Of a DNA stretch of 64,000 nucleotides, positions 8,824-16,832 are shown piece after piece (within the stretch, counting starts at the first letter, position 1; each line of letters starts with the position of its first letter). Source of the stretch: Streptomyces sp. JH34 (GTDB taxonomy: Bacteria; Actinomycetota; Actinomycetes; Streptomycetales; Streptomycetaceae); assembly GCF_029428875.1 (NCBI RefSeq), contig NZ_JAJSOO010000001.1, forward strand, positions 3,286,001 through 3,350,000, written 5' to 3'. A program made the translations under genes and the position numbers. Below the pieces are notes generated by a model that saw only the letters and a list, made by a program, of their open reading frames with translations, was not told where the DNA came from and searched no databases.

Positions 8824-9732
8824 TCAGCTCCGCCCCAGCAACCGCCGCGCGATCTCCGCGTGGTGCACGGGAAGCCGTCGTCCCCCGCCCCGGATCCACA
8901 ACCCGTTCTGCAGCACCCTCCCCAGGGTCCACGCCCGCGCCCGCTCCCGGTCCAGCCCCAGCACCCCGGACAGCAGATCGAACCGCCACAACACCTCGGA
9001 CGCGTCGAACCTGTTGTCCAGCGCCGGGAACAGCTCGAACCCCGGATCCCCGCCCAACGGCTTGGGATCCAGCGCCACCCACTCCCCCGCCCGCCCGTCC
9101 TCCGCCCGTCCCGCCAGGATGTTGTCGTAGTGGAGGTCCCAGTGCAGCAGGCGGTCACCCGGCTCCCCGGCCACCTCCCGCACCGCGGCCGCGCAGTCCA
9201 GCAACAACCGCCGCTCGCCCTCGTCGCCCAGCCTCGCCGCAGCGCCGGGCGCCTCCTCCAGCATCCGGACGGCCTCGTCCCCGAGCCGCCGCATCCCCGG
9301 CGGAGCCGGCACCCGGACCAGCCGGGCCAACGACTCCGCGAGGACCCGCACCGCGGCCCGCGCATCGGCCATCCCCGTCAACGGGCGCCGCTCGTCCAGC
9401 CGTTCCAGCAGCATCACCCCGGTCGCCGGATCGTGATCCAGCAGACCCACCACCCCCGCACCGGCCTCACCCCAGACCCGAAGCGCGACCGGCTCCCCCA
9501 CCGTCTCCTCGTCCACCGGCTGAAGCTTCAGCGCCGCCCGCCGGCCGTCCGCCTCCCGCACCACGGGAAGCACCAGCGCGCACATCCCGCTCATCGGGGC
9601 CCCGTCGGGCCGCAGCCCCCACTCCTCCAGACACCTCCCCGCCAGAGCGGGCAGCGCGTCGGCGAACTCCCGCCCCGCCGCACCGCTGTGCATCCCCAGA
9701 TTCATGACCAGGTCGTCCGGAACGTCGATCAC
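8824..9732 (-). CDS. Aminoglycoside/hydroxyurea-type phosphotransferase (APH(6)-like)
   Basis: A 302-residue kinase-like protein of the APH(6)/hydroxyurea antibiotic kinase family. The catalytic loop HWDLHYDN places the base at D199 and Asn at 204; the Mg-binding Asp is D222 in ALDPKPLGGDPGFE. The N-lobe has the ATP-binding Lys in RRAALKLQP. Start is GTG 9732. Streptomyces use relatives for self-resistance or for unknown small molecules. No antibiotic cluster is nearby, so resistance is possible but unproven. It is divergent from the DAO-type oxidoreductase, with 63 nt between the starts. Confidence 0.87.
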   Translation of the reverse strand: MIDVPDDLVMNLGMHSGAAGREFADALPALAGRCLEEWGLRPDGAPMSGMCALVLPVVREADGRRAALKLQPVDEETVGEPVALRVWGEAGAGVVGLLDHDPATGVMLLERLDERRPLTGMADARAAVRVLAESLARLVRVPAPPGMRRLGDEAVRMLEEAPGAAARLGDEGERRLLLDCAAAVREVAGEPGDRLLHWDLHYDNILAGRAEDGRAGEWVALDPKPLGGDPGFELFPALDNRFDASEVLWRFDLLSGVLGLDRERARAWTLGRVLQNGLWIRGGGRRLPVHHAEIARRLLGRS

Positions 9733-9795
9733 ACCGCGAGCCTAGAGGTACCGTCCCTCCAGCGACTGGGCTGCACACGGACAAGCAGGGGACAC

Positions 9796-11205
9796 ATGAA
9801 CACCGTCAGTACCGTCAACGGCGGCATCTCGTTCTGGTACGCGAACCAGGGCACCCCCACGCCCCGCGAGCCCCTGCCCGGCGACACCGCCGCCGACGTC
9901 TGCATCGTCGGCGGCGGCTACACAGGCCTCTGGACGGCGTACTACCTCAAGAAGGCGGTCCCCTTCCTCAACATCACCGTCCTGGAGGCGAAGTTCTGCG
10001 GCTACGGCGCCTCCGGCCGCAACGGCGGCTGGCTCTACAACGGCATCGCCGGCCGCGACCGCTACGCCAAGCTGCACGGCCACGACGCGGCCGTCCGCCT
10101 GCAGAAAGCCATGAACGACACCGTCGGCGAGGTCATACGCGTCGCCGGCGAGGAGGACATCGACGCCGACATCCACCACGGCGGCGTCCTCGAAGTCGCC
10201 CACACCCCCTCCCAGCTCGCCCGCCTCAAGGACTTCCACTCCGTGGAGATCGCCTTCGGCGAGACCGACCGCGTCCTGCGCGGCGCCCGCGAGACCGCCG
10301 AACGCATCCGTGTGTCCGGCGCCGTCGGCTCCACCTGGACCCCGCACGGCGCGCGCCTGCACCCCGCCAAACTGGTCACCGGCCTCGCCGACGCCGTCGA
10401 AGCACTCGGCGTCACGATCCACGAGTCGACCCCCGTCACGGAGATCAGGCCCAAGCACGCCGTCACCCCGTACGGCACCGTCCGCGCCCCCTACGTACTG
10501 CGCTGCACCGAAGGCTTCACAGCGGGCCTCAAGGGCCACCGACGCACCTGGCTCCCCATGAACTCCTCCATGATCGTCACCGAGCCGCTGTCCGAGGCCG
10601 TCTGGGACACCATCGGCTGGGACGGCCGCGAAACCCTCGGCGACATGGCCCACGCCTACATGTACGCCCAGCGCACCGCCGACGACCGCATCGCCCTCGG
10701 CGGCCGCGGCGTCCCCTACCGCTACGGATCGGCCGCGGCCACCGTCCACGGAACGGCCCGGACCCGGCCCGCCACCGTCGAGGCCCTGCGCGACCTGCTC
10801 GTCCGCTTCTTCCCCACCACCGCGGGTGCCCGCATCGACCACGCGTGGTCCGGCGTGCTCGGAGTCCCCCGCGACTGGTGCGCCACCGTCACACTGGACC
10901 GCAGCACCGGCCTCGGCTGGGCCGGCGGCTACGTCGGCTCCGGCGTCGCCACCGCCAACCTCGCCGCCCGCACCCTGCGCGACCTCATCCAGCAGGACTC
11001 CGGCCAGGCGGGCCCCACCGACCTCACCGCCCTGCCCTGGGTCAACCACAAGGTCCGCCGCTGGGAACCCGAACCGCTGCGCTGGCTCGGCGTCCACGCC
11101 CTCTACGCCGCCTACCGCACCGCCGACCGCCGCGAAGCCGCCTCCTCCTCCCCCACCACGGACCCTGTCGCGAAGGCGGCGGACCGCCTCTCGGGCCGGC
11201 ACTGA
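9796..11205 (+). CDS. FAD-dependent oxidoreductase (DAO/glycine-oxidase-like)
   Basis: A 469-residue flavoenzyme. The FAD motif DVCIVGGGYTGLWTAYYL is at about residues 34-51, and FCGYGASGRNGGWLYNG is the DAO-family second motif. The C-terminal half has GLGWAGGYVGSGVATANLAA, the conserved FAD-contacting glycine segment. It likely oxidises an amine or amino acid; the nearest known types are gamma-glutamylputrescine oxidase-like enzymes. Start is ATG 9796 with AGGGGA upstream. It stands alone, with a 218-nt gap before the TNT gene. Confidence 0.87.
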   Translation: MNTVSTVNGGISFWYANQGTPTPREPLPGDTAADVCIVGGGYTGLWTAYYLKKAVPFLNITVLEAKFCGYGASGRNGGWLYNGIAGRDRYAKLHGHDAAVRLQKAMNDTVGEVIRVAGEEDIDADIHHGGVLEVAHTPSQLARLKDFHSVEIAFGETDRVLRGARETAERIRVSGAVGSTWTPHGARLHPAKLVTGLADAVEALGVTIHESTPVTEIRPKHAVTPYGTVRAPYVLRCTEGFTAGLKGHRRTWLPMNSSMIVTEPLSEAVWDTIGWDGRETLGDMAHAYMYAQRTADDRIALGGRGVPYRYGSAAATVHGTARTRPATVEALRDLLVRFFPTTAGARIDHAWSGVLGVPRDWCATVTLDRSTGLGWAGGYVGSGVATANLAARTLRDLIQQDSGQAGPTDLTALPWVNHKVRRWEPEPLRWLGVHALYAAYRTADRREAASSSPTTDPVAKAADRLSGRH

Positions 11206-11423
11206 CCCCCGACCGTCAGCGGGCGGCGACACCCCTAGGCCGATCAGGAGAAAGCACAGCTCCGTACGAGTGACGGCGCGTACCCCCGTCCCCGCGCGCC
11301 GCCACAACCGCAATTGACTGAGGGTCACCACACCACGGCGCCCTCCACACAGGCGCCGTGACGCGAACTCGACGTCCGCCTGCCCCTCGTGGCCGACGCG
11401 GGCCATGAGAAGGGACCACCTCA

Positions 11424-12110
11424 ATGCGGGTGCTGCGGAACATCGCATCGGGCGCAATCGCCTCGCTGCTCCTCCTCGTCGGGCTGACGCCCACGGCCGC
11501 CCACGCCGACACCGGCGACAACCTTCGCCCCGGGACCCACTGCCCGACGGACGCACGCACACGCGGAACCAACGGGGCACCCACCACACCCCTCGAGGAG
11601 TACTACCTCGACGACTGGCGCCTCGGCCCCGAGGTCCTCCCGAGGACCGGCGCCATCGGTGCGATGCTGCGTGACTACCACCGCACGGGCCCGACCTCGG
11701 TGTACTGGTTCCTCGGGTGCTACTGGCAGACCAACCCGACGACCGGCGAGTCCGGTTGGTGGTACCCGGACAACGACGGCTTCCTCCTCGACCGCGCGGG
11801 CAATCCGGTGAAGAAGAACCTGACCCTCCGCGTGGGGCAGCTGGTCGATCTCTTCGGCAGCGGCCGCGGCAACTTCCTCGCCCCCGCCGGGACCCCGTAC
11901 GCCAAGCGCGCCATCCCGCCGAGCAACCTCGTGAAGTACACGAACGACTACCCGTACAGCTACCACCTGTACCGGGTCAACGAAGCGTTCACGGTGGAGG
12001 CCGGCCGCATCCGCCCCTGGTTCGGGCAGCCCGGCCTGGGGATCCAGTACAAGACGAACCAGCGGGTCTCGGAACTCGTCAACGCCGAAAAGCTCGAAGC
12101 CCTGAACTGA
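11424..12110 (+). CDS. Secreted TNT-domain protein (NAD+ glycohydrolase toxin-like)
   Basis: A 228-residue protein with a clear signal peptide (residues 1-28, cleavage after AHA) and a C-terminal TNT domain (about 110-225). Diagnostic segments are SGWWYPDNDGFL, GNFLAPAGTPYAKRAIPP, YPYSYHLYRV (His matching the TNT catalytic His) and GQPGLGIQYK (Gln matching the catalytic Gln). TNT is the NAD+-degrading domain of M. tuberculosis CpnT and of fungal secreted NADases. The usual Arg of the (D)RFG motif reads Leu here (VDLFGSG). ATG 11424 follows an AAGGGA site. The downstream gene looks like its immunity partner. Confidence 0.82.
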   Translation: MRVLRNIASGAIASLLLLVGLTPTAAHADTGDNLRPGTHCPTDARTRGTNGAPTTPLEEYYLDDWRLGPEVLPRTGAIGAMLRDYHRTGPTSVYWFLGCYWQTNPTTGESGWWYPDNDGFLLDRAGNPVKKNLTLRVGQLVDLFGSGRGNFLAPAGTPYAKRAIPPSNLVKYTNDYPYSYHLYRVNEAFTVEAGRIRPWFGQPGLGIQYKTNQRVSELVNAEKLEALN

Positions 12111-12125
12111 TCACGACCGCACTCC

Positions 12126-12162
12126 CCTGGGCGGGCCCCGGCACGGCCGGGGCCCGCCCAGG
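12126..12162 (+). terminator. Strong hairpin between the TNT gene and its probable immunity gene
   Basis: Perfect 16-bp GC-rich inverted repeat (12126-12141 with 12147-12162) and a 5-nt loop, beginning 15 nt after the toxin stop and ending 8 nt before the ribosome site of the next gene. It could end toxin transcription or act as an attenuator that separates toxin and immunity levels. Confidence 0.7.
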
Positions 12163-12180
12163 CGCATGCGAGGGGACCCG

Positions 12181-12546
12181 ATGAACAGGACCGAACTCAC
12201 CGAGCGGCTCCGCCGCGAGGAGGTACCGGACGCGCTCTACGAGATCCCGGGCGTCCACGGCGTACCCGTCCAGCTCGACGCCTACTACGTCCTGCGCCCG
12301 GAAGGGGACGCCTGGCCGGTCCTCCTGCGCCAGCGGGGCCAGGAGGAAGTCATCGCGCGCTTCGGGAGCGAGGAGGAGGCGTGCGGCTACCTGTACGACA
12401 CCCTGACCGACGTCCCCCCGCCCGGCCCCGGCGGCGCGGAACGGATCGACCGGCTCCTGGCCGACGCCGACGACATCCAGCGCCGGGCGGAGGAGGACTT
12501 CGAACGGGCCCCGGACCGGGAGGACGGCGGGACTGGGGGTGTCTGA
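12181..12546 (+). CDS. Probable TNT immunity protein (IFT-like)
   Basis: A 121-residue acidic cytoplasmic protein, starting at ATG 12181 behind AGGGGA. The layout (short helix, GVPVQLDAYYVL, PVLLRQRGQEEVIARFGSEEEACGYLYDTL) matches the general pattern of immunity factors of TNT toxins as I recall them: a Y-x-L strand, an aromatic/RG strand, then F-x-S/G-E-x-E-A-C before a helix. The tail is charged and low complexity. The function is inferred from adjacency to the TNT gene and from this pattern; I have not aligned it. Confidence 0.6.
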   Translation: MNRTELTERLRREEVPDALYEIPGVHGVPVQLDAYYVLRPEGDAWPVLLRQRGQEEVIARFGSEEEACGYLYDTLTDVPPPGPGGAERIDRLLADADDIQRRAEEDFERAPDREDGGTGGV

Positions 12547-12618
12547 ACCGGGGCTCCGGGGCCCCGACCCGTGTGGAACCGCGATAGTCGGCACGGGGCA
12601 GCGAGGGGCGGCAGCCCC

Positions 12619-14706
12619 TTATGCGACCTCGATGCCGTACTCCCGCAGCAAGGCCCCCAACCCGTCGGCGTATCCCTTTCCTCCCGACACGAACTCCCAG
12701 TCACCGGAACCCCGCAGCCTGAACGAGCCGAGGACCAGCGCCACCTCCCCCGCCCTGCCGTCGGACACCTCCAGTCGGTCGAGCTCCACGCCCCGGGCAT
12801 CCCGCAGCCGGATGGAGGCCTGCGTGAACCCCGCGAGATCACCGGCAGGCTCAGCGTCCGGATCCACAGCGGCCACGAGCACCACACGGTCAGCCTCAGC
12901 GGGAAGCGCGTCGAACGACACACTCAACGCCGCCCGGTCCTCCGCGAACCCCGGCACAGCCCGCACAGCGCCATCGGGAGTCCGCGGATTGTTGAAGAAG
13001 ACGAAGTGGTCATCACTCAGCACCCGCCCGCCCCGGCACACCAGTGCGCACACATCCAGGGCCACGACGCCCGACCACGTCATACCCAGCACACTGTATT
13101 CACCGTCGGGTTCACCCTCGGGCGACGACCGTTGAGCCGGTACCCCGGCCCCGCCTCCACCCGGCAGCCTCCCCCGCAGCCCACAGCGCCCCAGGAGGTC
13201 GACCAGCTCCGTACCCGACACAAGAGTCAGCGGCTTGCCCTCGGCGAAGGTGTATGAGCCGGGACCGAAGCCTGACGTCGTCACCAGCACACCCTTGTTG
13301 GCCCCAGCTCCCTGGACCGTGCCGTAGAGATCACGCACGGCACTCGGAGGAACCGTGTTCCGGTAGCGCTTCACCTGGACGATGATCTTGCCGCCGCTGA
13401 TCGGGTCCGGATCCATGGCCTCGACATCGACACCACCGTCGTTGGAACGCTGCGTGGTCACCGCATGCATCCCTCGCGCCCGGAAGAGCTCGGCGACCAG
13501 CCCTTCGAACTCGATGGGGTCCATCTCCAGCAGATCCGGCTCAGCACCGCCGCCGTGCACCGAGCCCGACTCCAGCTCCGCCGGGACCCTGCCCGGCCGG
13601 ACGGCCACGCGCTGATCGGGACGAGCCGACAGCTGCCCTCGCAACGCGTCCGTCAGGCAGTCCACCGCACTCACCTGTTCCAGGTTCAACCCGCCGAACT
13701 CGGTCCGCGAGACCATCGTCGTGCTCAGGCAGACCGACGCCTGGCGCCCCGTCGCCGGATCGATGTCATGCACAAAGCCGTTCAGCGCCACCGACTCCAC
13801 GACCTCGAACTCGTCCGCCGCGAAAACGTCCCGCAACACGAGCAGCATGCATTGAGCCAGCACGTCCCGGTAGAGGGCCCTTCGCCGGCCCACGGGCCGC
13901 GGCGTTTCCTTCTCCGTGTCCGAGCCCACCAGATACCGCACGATCTTCGACTCGGGAACCACCGTGAAGCCCGGCAACTCCCAGTCCAGCACAAGCTGCC
14001 GACCCGCCGGATCGAACGCGACGGTCACCTGACGGGGAAACTCCGCCGGCCAGGCCGATGACGAGTACAACGCAGCCGAGAAGTACTCCACCACAGCACC
14101 CGCATCACCTCGTCGCAGCGCCACCGCCATCTCGGAGACCCCCGCGTTGTGCCGCCGGATCTCGCTCAACTGCCCCTGCGCCCAGTCGTCGTACTGACGC
14201 CGATATGCCGCGAGCTGCTGCTGCCGCTGCGCCTCCGCCGCCTGCGCGGCCCGCCAGTCCTGCTGGTACCTCGCGTGCGCCTCCTGCTGCGCCTGCGCCC
14301 GCCGCCCGGCGGTCCAGCCGCCCTGCACCTGGTACCGGTTCACGTCAGGCATGGGTACGGGATACGCCAGTTGCCCAGGGGCGAACGGCTCGATCTCCTC
14401 AGCCCGCCCCAGCGACGCCATCCGGAACGCAGACTCCCGGGAGCCGGCCGCCAGCAGACCCTCCAGCACACCGACCCGAGCTTCGAGCTCCTCCGTACGC
14501 CGTCTCGCATCCGCCTCACGCCTGCGCCGGTACTCGGCCTGCTGCTCCCGGTGCAGCCGCGCCATGTCGCGCTCGTGGGCCCGCTGCAACCGCTCCTGCT
14601 CGCGTGCTCCCTGAACGGCCGCACGATGCTGCGCTTCGTGCTGGCGCTGAAGCTGCCGCTGGGCCTCCGCCCACGCACCGACCAGACCGTTGGACCGACG
14701 ACTCAT
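12619..14706 (-). CDS. Mrr-type restriction endonuclease fused to a TerD domain
   Basis: A 695-residue, three-part protein. Residues 10-80 and 135-185 are Gln/Arg/Glu-rich coiled coils. Residues 391-508 are an Mrr_cat PD-(D/E)xK nuclease, with D427 in DGGVDVEA and Q444-V-K446 in IIVQVKRY. Residues 536-695 are a TerD-like domain with ALDVCALVCRGGRVLSDDHFVFFNN. TerD domains are often tied to membrane-associated stress and defence complexes, while Mrr enzymes cut foreign or modified DNA; the combination suggests a phage or plasmid defence effector. ATG 14706 has GGGGAGAG upstream. The first TerD half looks shortened compared with the 204-779 protein. Confidence 0.85.
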   Translation of the reverse strand: MSRRSNGLVGAWAEAQRQLQRQHEAQHRAAVQGAREQERLQRAHERDMARLHREQQAEYRRRREADARRRTEELEARVGVLEGLLAAGSRESAFRMASLGRAEEIEPFAPGQLAYPVPMPDVNRYQVQGGWTAGRRAQAQQEAHARYQQDWRAAQAAEAQRQQQLAAYRRQYDDWAQGQLSEIRRHNAGVSEMAVALRRGDAGAVVEYFSAALYSSSAWPAEFPRQVTVAFDPAGRQLVLDWELPGFTVVPESKIVRYLVGSDTEKETPRPVGRRRALYRDVLAQCMLLVLRDVFAADEFEVVESVALNGFVHDIDPATGRQASVCLSTTMVSRTEFGGLNLEQVSAVDCLTDALRGQLSARPDQRVAVRPGRVPAELESGSVHGGGAEPDLLEMDPIEFEGLVAELFRARGMHAVTTQRSNDGGVDVEAMDPDPISGGKIIVQVKRYRNTVPPSAVRDLYGTVQGAGANKGVLVTTSGFGPGSYTFAEGKPLTLVSGTELVDLLGRCGLRGRLPGGGGAGVPAQRSSPEGEPDGEYSVLGMTWSGVVALDVCALVCRGGRVLSDDHFVFFNNPRTPDGAVRAVPGFAEDRAALSVSFDALPAEADRVVLVAAVDPDAEPAGDLAGFTQASIRLRDARGVELDRLEVSDGRAGEVALVLGSFRLRGSGDWEFVSGGKGYADGLGALLREYGIEVA

Positions 14707-14814
14707 CTATCGCTCTCCCCACCCGCCCCTACGCTTCCTGCACATTTCTTACACGCGCGGAAACGTCCGCGTCCCGGGAGTGGTGGATCTGAGCCGATAT
14801 CGCGGCCCGGGCAA

Positions 14815-14847
14815 CAAAAAACCAGGCCAGCATGATGCTGACCTGGC
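14815..14847 (-). terminator. Intrinsic terminator after tRNA-Thr
   Basis: On the minus strand a 12-bp stem with one G-T pair (arms within 14822-14846) is followed directly by six T (14816-14821 as A on the plus strand), 7 nt after the tRNA 3' end. Confidence 0.85.
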
Positions 14848-14853
14848 ATTTCG

Positions 14854-14926
14854 AGCCGCCTGTCGGAATCGAACCGACGACCTGGAGCTTACAAGGCAAC
14901 CGCTCTGCCAACTGAGCTAAGGCGGC
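14854..14926 (-). tRNA. tRNA-Thr(UGU)
   Basis: A 73-nt tRNA without encoded CCA. The acceptor stem GCCGCCT/AGGCGGC, D stem GCTC/GAGC and T arm GTCGG-TTCGATT-CCGAC pair perfectly. The anticodon loop CTTGTAA gives TGT. The anticodon stem as read (GTTGC/GCTCC) pairs at only three of five positions: 28-42 is U-C and 29-41 is U-U. An intrinsic terminator follows at once. Confidence 0.9.
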
Positions 14927-15081
14927 ACAGCGCACGCCGAAACCGCGCGCGCAAGCCCTCACTCTACACAGCAGCGCGCGCCGCGCTCCACGAAGTTTCG
15001 CCACCGCCGTGACCCTCCGACCACCCGTGCGTTAAGAGGACTGACGTGCTGCTCCGCATATCGGACAGCCGGAGGGCGGGC

Positions 15082-16482
15082 ATGACGGACACGGTGGACA
15101 AGCCGGTACGGGTGACAGGCGAAGAGGCGAGACGCATCAAGCGGGAGGCCCTCGGCATCGCCGACCGCAGGACGGACCACGGCAGCACACGCGGGGTTCC
15201 GAGAAGTCGGGCCAAGGAGGCCGGCACGCAGCAGCGTGTGTACCGCTACCGCTTCTATCCGAGCCCGGCACAGGCCGAGCAGCTGGGGAAGACCTTCGGG
15301 GCCTGCCGTTGGGTCTACAACGAGGCTCTGGCCCTGCGCGTCGGCGCCTGGGAGCAGCATCGCGTGTCGGTGGGGTTCGCCGAGTCGTGCCGTGCGTTGA
15401 CGGGGTGGCGGCAGGCGTCAGGGACGAGCTGGCTGCGGGAGGTGTCGTCGACGGTGCTGCAGCAGTCGCTCCGTCATCTGGACGGAGCGTTCACGCGCTT
15501 CTTCAAGCAGTCGGCGAAATATCCGCAGCGGAAGACGAAGCACCGCTCGCGGAACTCGGCGACGTACGTGCGCACGGGATTCCGCTGGATGGAGGACCCC
15601 GAACTGCCGGGCACGGGGCGGCTGACGCTGGCGAAGCAGTCGGAGCCGCTCGACGTGCGGTGGTCGTGACCGCTGCCGGAGGGTGCGGACCCGGTGAAAC
15701 TGTCGGTGACACGAGACCGGGCGGGGCGCCATTTCGTCTCGGTGCTGGTGGAGGAGCGGATCAAGCCGTTGCCTGCTGTGTTCCTGCCAGGTGGGCGTGA
15801 GCCGAGGGCGGTGGGGATCGACCTGGGTCTGGCGGCGCTGGTGACGCTGGACGACGGGACGAAGACTGATCATCCGCGCCTGATGCGGAAGCACGAGAAG
15901 GAACTGGCGCGGCTGCAACGGGGGCTGCACCGGAAGAAGAAGGGCTCGTCGAACCGGGAGAAGGCCCGGGAACGCATCGCCCGGCTGTACGCGCTGATCA
16001 GTGACGCGCGCAAGGACATGCTGGACCAGTTGACCACCCGCCTCGTGCGCGAGAACCAAGTGCTCGTGGTGGAGGATCTGGCCATCACAAACCTGCTGCG
16101 GCCCGCCACGGGGAGAGGGCGTCGGCGTAAGGCCGGACTGATCCGGTCGATCCAGGACGCGGCCTGGGGCGAGCTGCTGCGGCAGCTGCGGTACAAGTGC
16201 GCGTGGTACGGGCGCACGCTGGTGATCGTCGACCGCTTCTTCCCCTCGACACGGCGGTGCGCCGACTGCCATGCCAAGGGGGCGCCCCTCGACGTGTCGG
16301 TCCGGGAGTGGTTGTGCCCAGAGTGCGGCGCGTGGCACGACCGGGATGTGAATGCGGCGCGAAACCTCAGGGAGGAAGGGATGCGGCTCTACCGGCTGGT
16401 GTCGTGCGCGCTGCCGTCGGGGCGCGTACCTCCGCCTGTGATCAAGGCGTCGGAGCTGCCGGCGGTGCTGCCGGCCGCGTGA
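15082..16482 (+). pseudogene. tnpB: IS605-family TnpB (OrfB) interrupted by one in-frame TGA
   Basis: One open frame from ATG 15082 (GGAGG upstream) to 16482, broken only by TGA at 15667-15669. Restored, it would be 466 residues. TnpB homology begins near QQRVYRYRFYPSPAQ (about residue 50); the 48 residues before it are not typical TnpB. After the stop come the RuvC parts GIDLGLAALVTL (Asp codon at 15820), VVEDLAITNLL and HDRDVNAARNL, and the zinc-finger pairs CADC and CPEC. Family members usually have Arg after RWS, and CGA to TGA needs a single C-to-T change. It is thus either a recent nonsense mutant or, less likely, read through. Confidence 0.85.
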
Positions 16483-16567
16483 GGGAGCGTTACGGACCGA
16501 CGGGCCGTCGGCCGTGATGCCTGTGGAGCCCATGTAGGACCGGGCGGGCGCATCCCCCAGGGATGCG
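15082..16567 (+). mobile_element. TnpB-only IS200/IS605-type insertion (ends unresolved)
   Basis: The element consists of the tnpB frame plus a 3' non-coding part. No tnpA Y1 transposase gene lies nearby, so it would be non-autonomous. IS605 elements lack terminal inverted repeats, so the ends cannot be fixed by eye. It lies about 120-150 nt from the 5' end of the tRNA-Thr gene. Confidence 0.5.
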
Positions 16568-16764
16568 TCCGATCGGCAGCGGGCGCTGAAGCAGGAAGTG
16601 CAGCGAACGGCACGGGACCCGGAGACGGAGTTCTGCCGTGGCTTGCACACGGTCAAAAGTGCGTTGCTCTGCCGGCGAATTTCACACGGCCTCGGACTGT
16701 TTCATGCCCTTCGGACTACTGACATATTCGAGAACGCCAGGTAGCGTCACCTCAGGTTCACTCC
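16483..16764. other. Non-coding stretch: candidate TnpB right end and msiK upstream region
   Basis: No gene is seen. A short hairpin (7-bp arms 16549-16555 and 16561-16567, 5-nt loop) lies 66 nt past tnpB, where IS605 elements carry the right-end structure and the guide (omega) RNA scaffold; this reading is tentative. The remainder leads into the msiK promoter region. Confidence 0.4.
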
Positions 16765-16780
16765 AGTGGACCACACCACT
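16765..16780. promoter_or_regulatory. Candidate DasR-responsive element (dre) upstream of msiK
   Basis: AGTGGACCACACCACT agrees with the Streptomyces dre consensus A(C/G)TGGTCTAGACCA(C/G)T at 13 of 16 positions; the outer arms AGTGG/CCACT are perfect. It sits 53 nt before the msiK start. DasR represses amino-sugar uptake genes and releases with glucosamine-6-phosphate. Confidence 0.5.
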
Positions 16781-16832
16781 CCCTTACTCGGATCGTCCGG
16801 CACGTTCCTGCCGGTGGAGGAGAAGAATCGCC

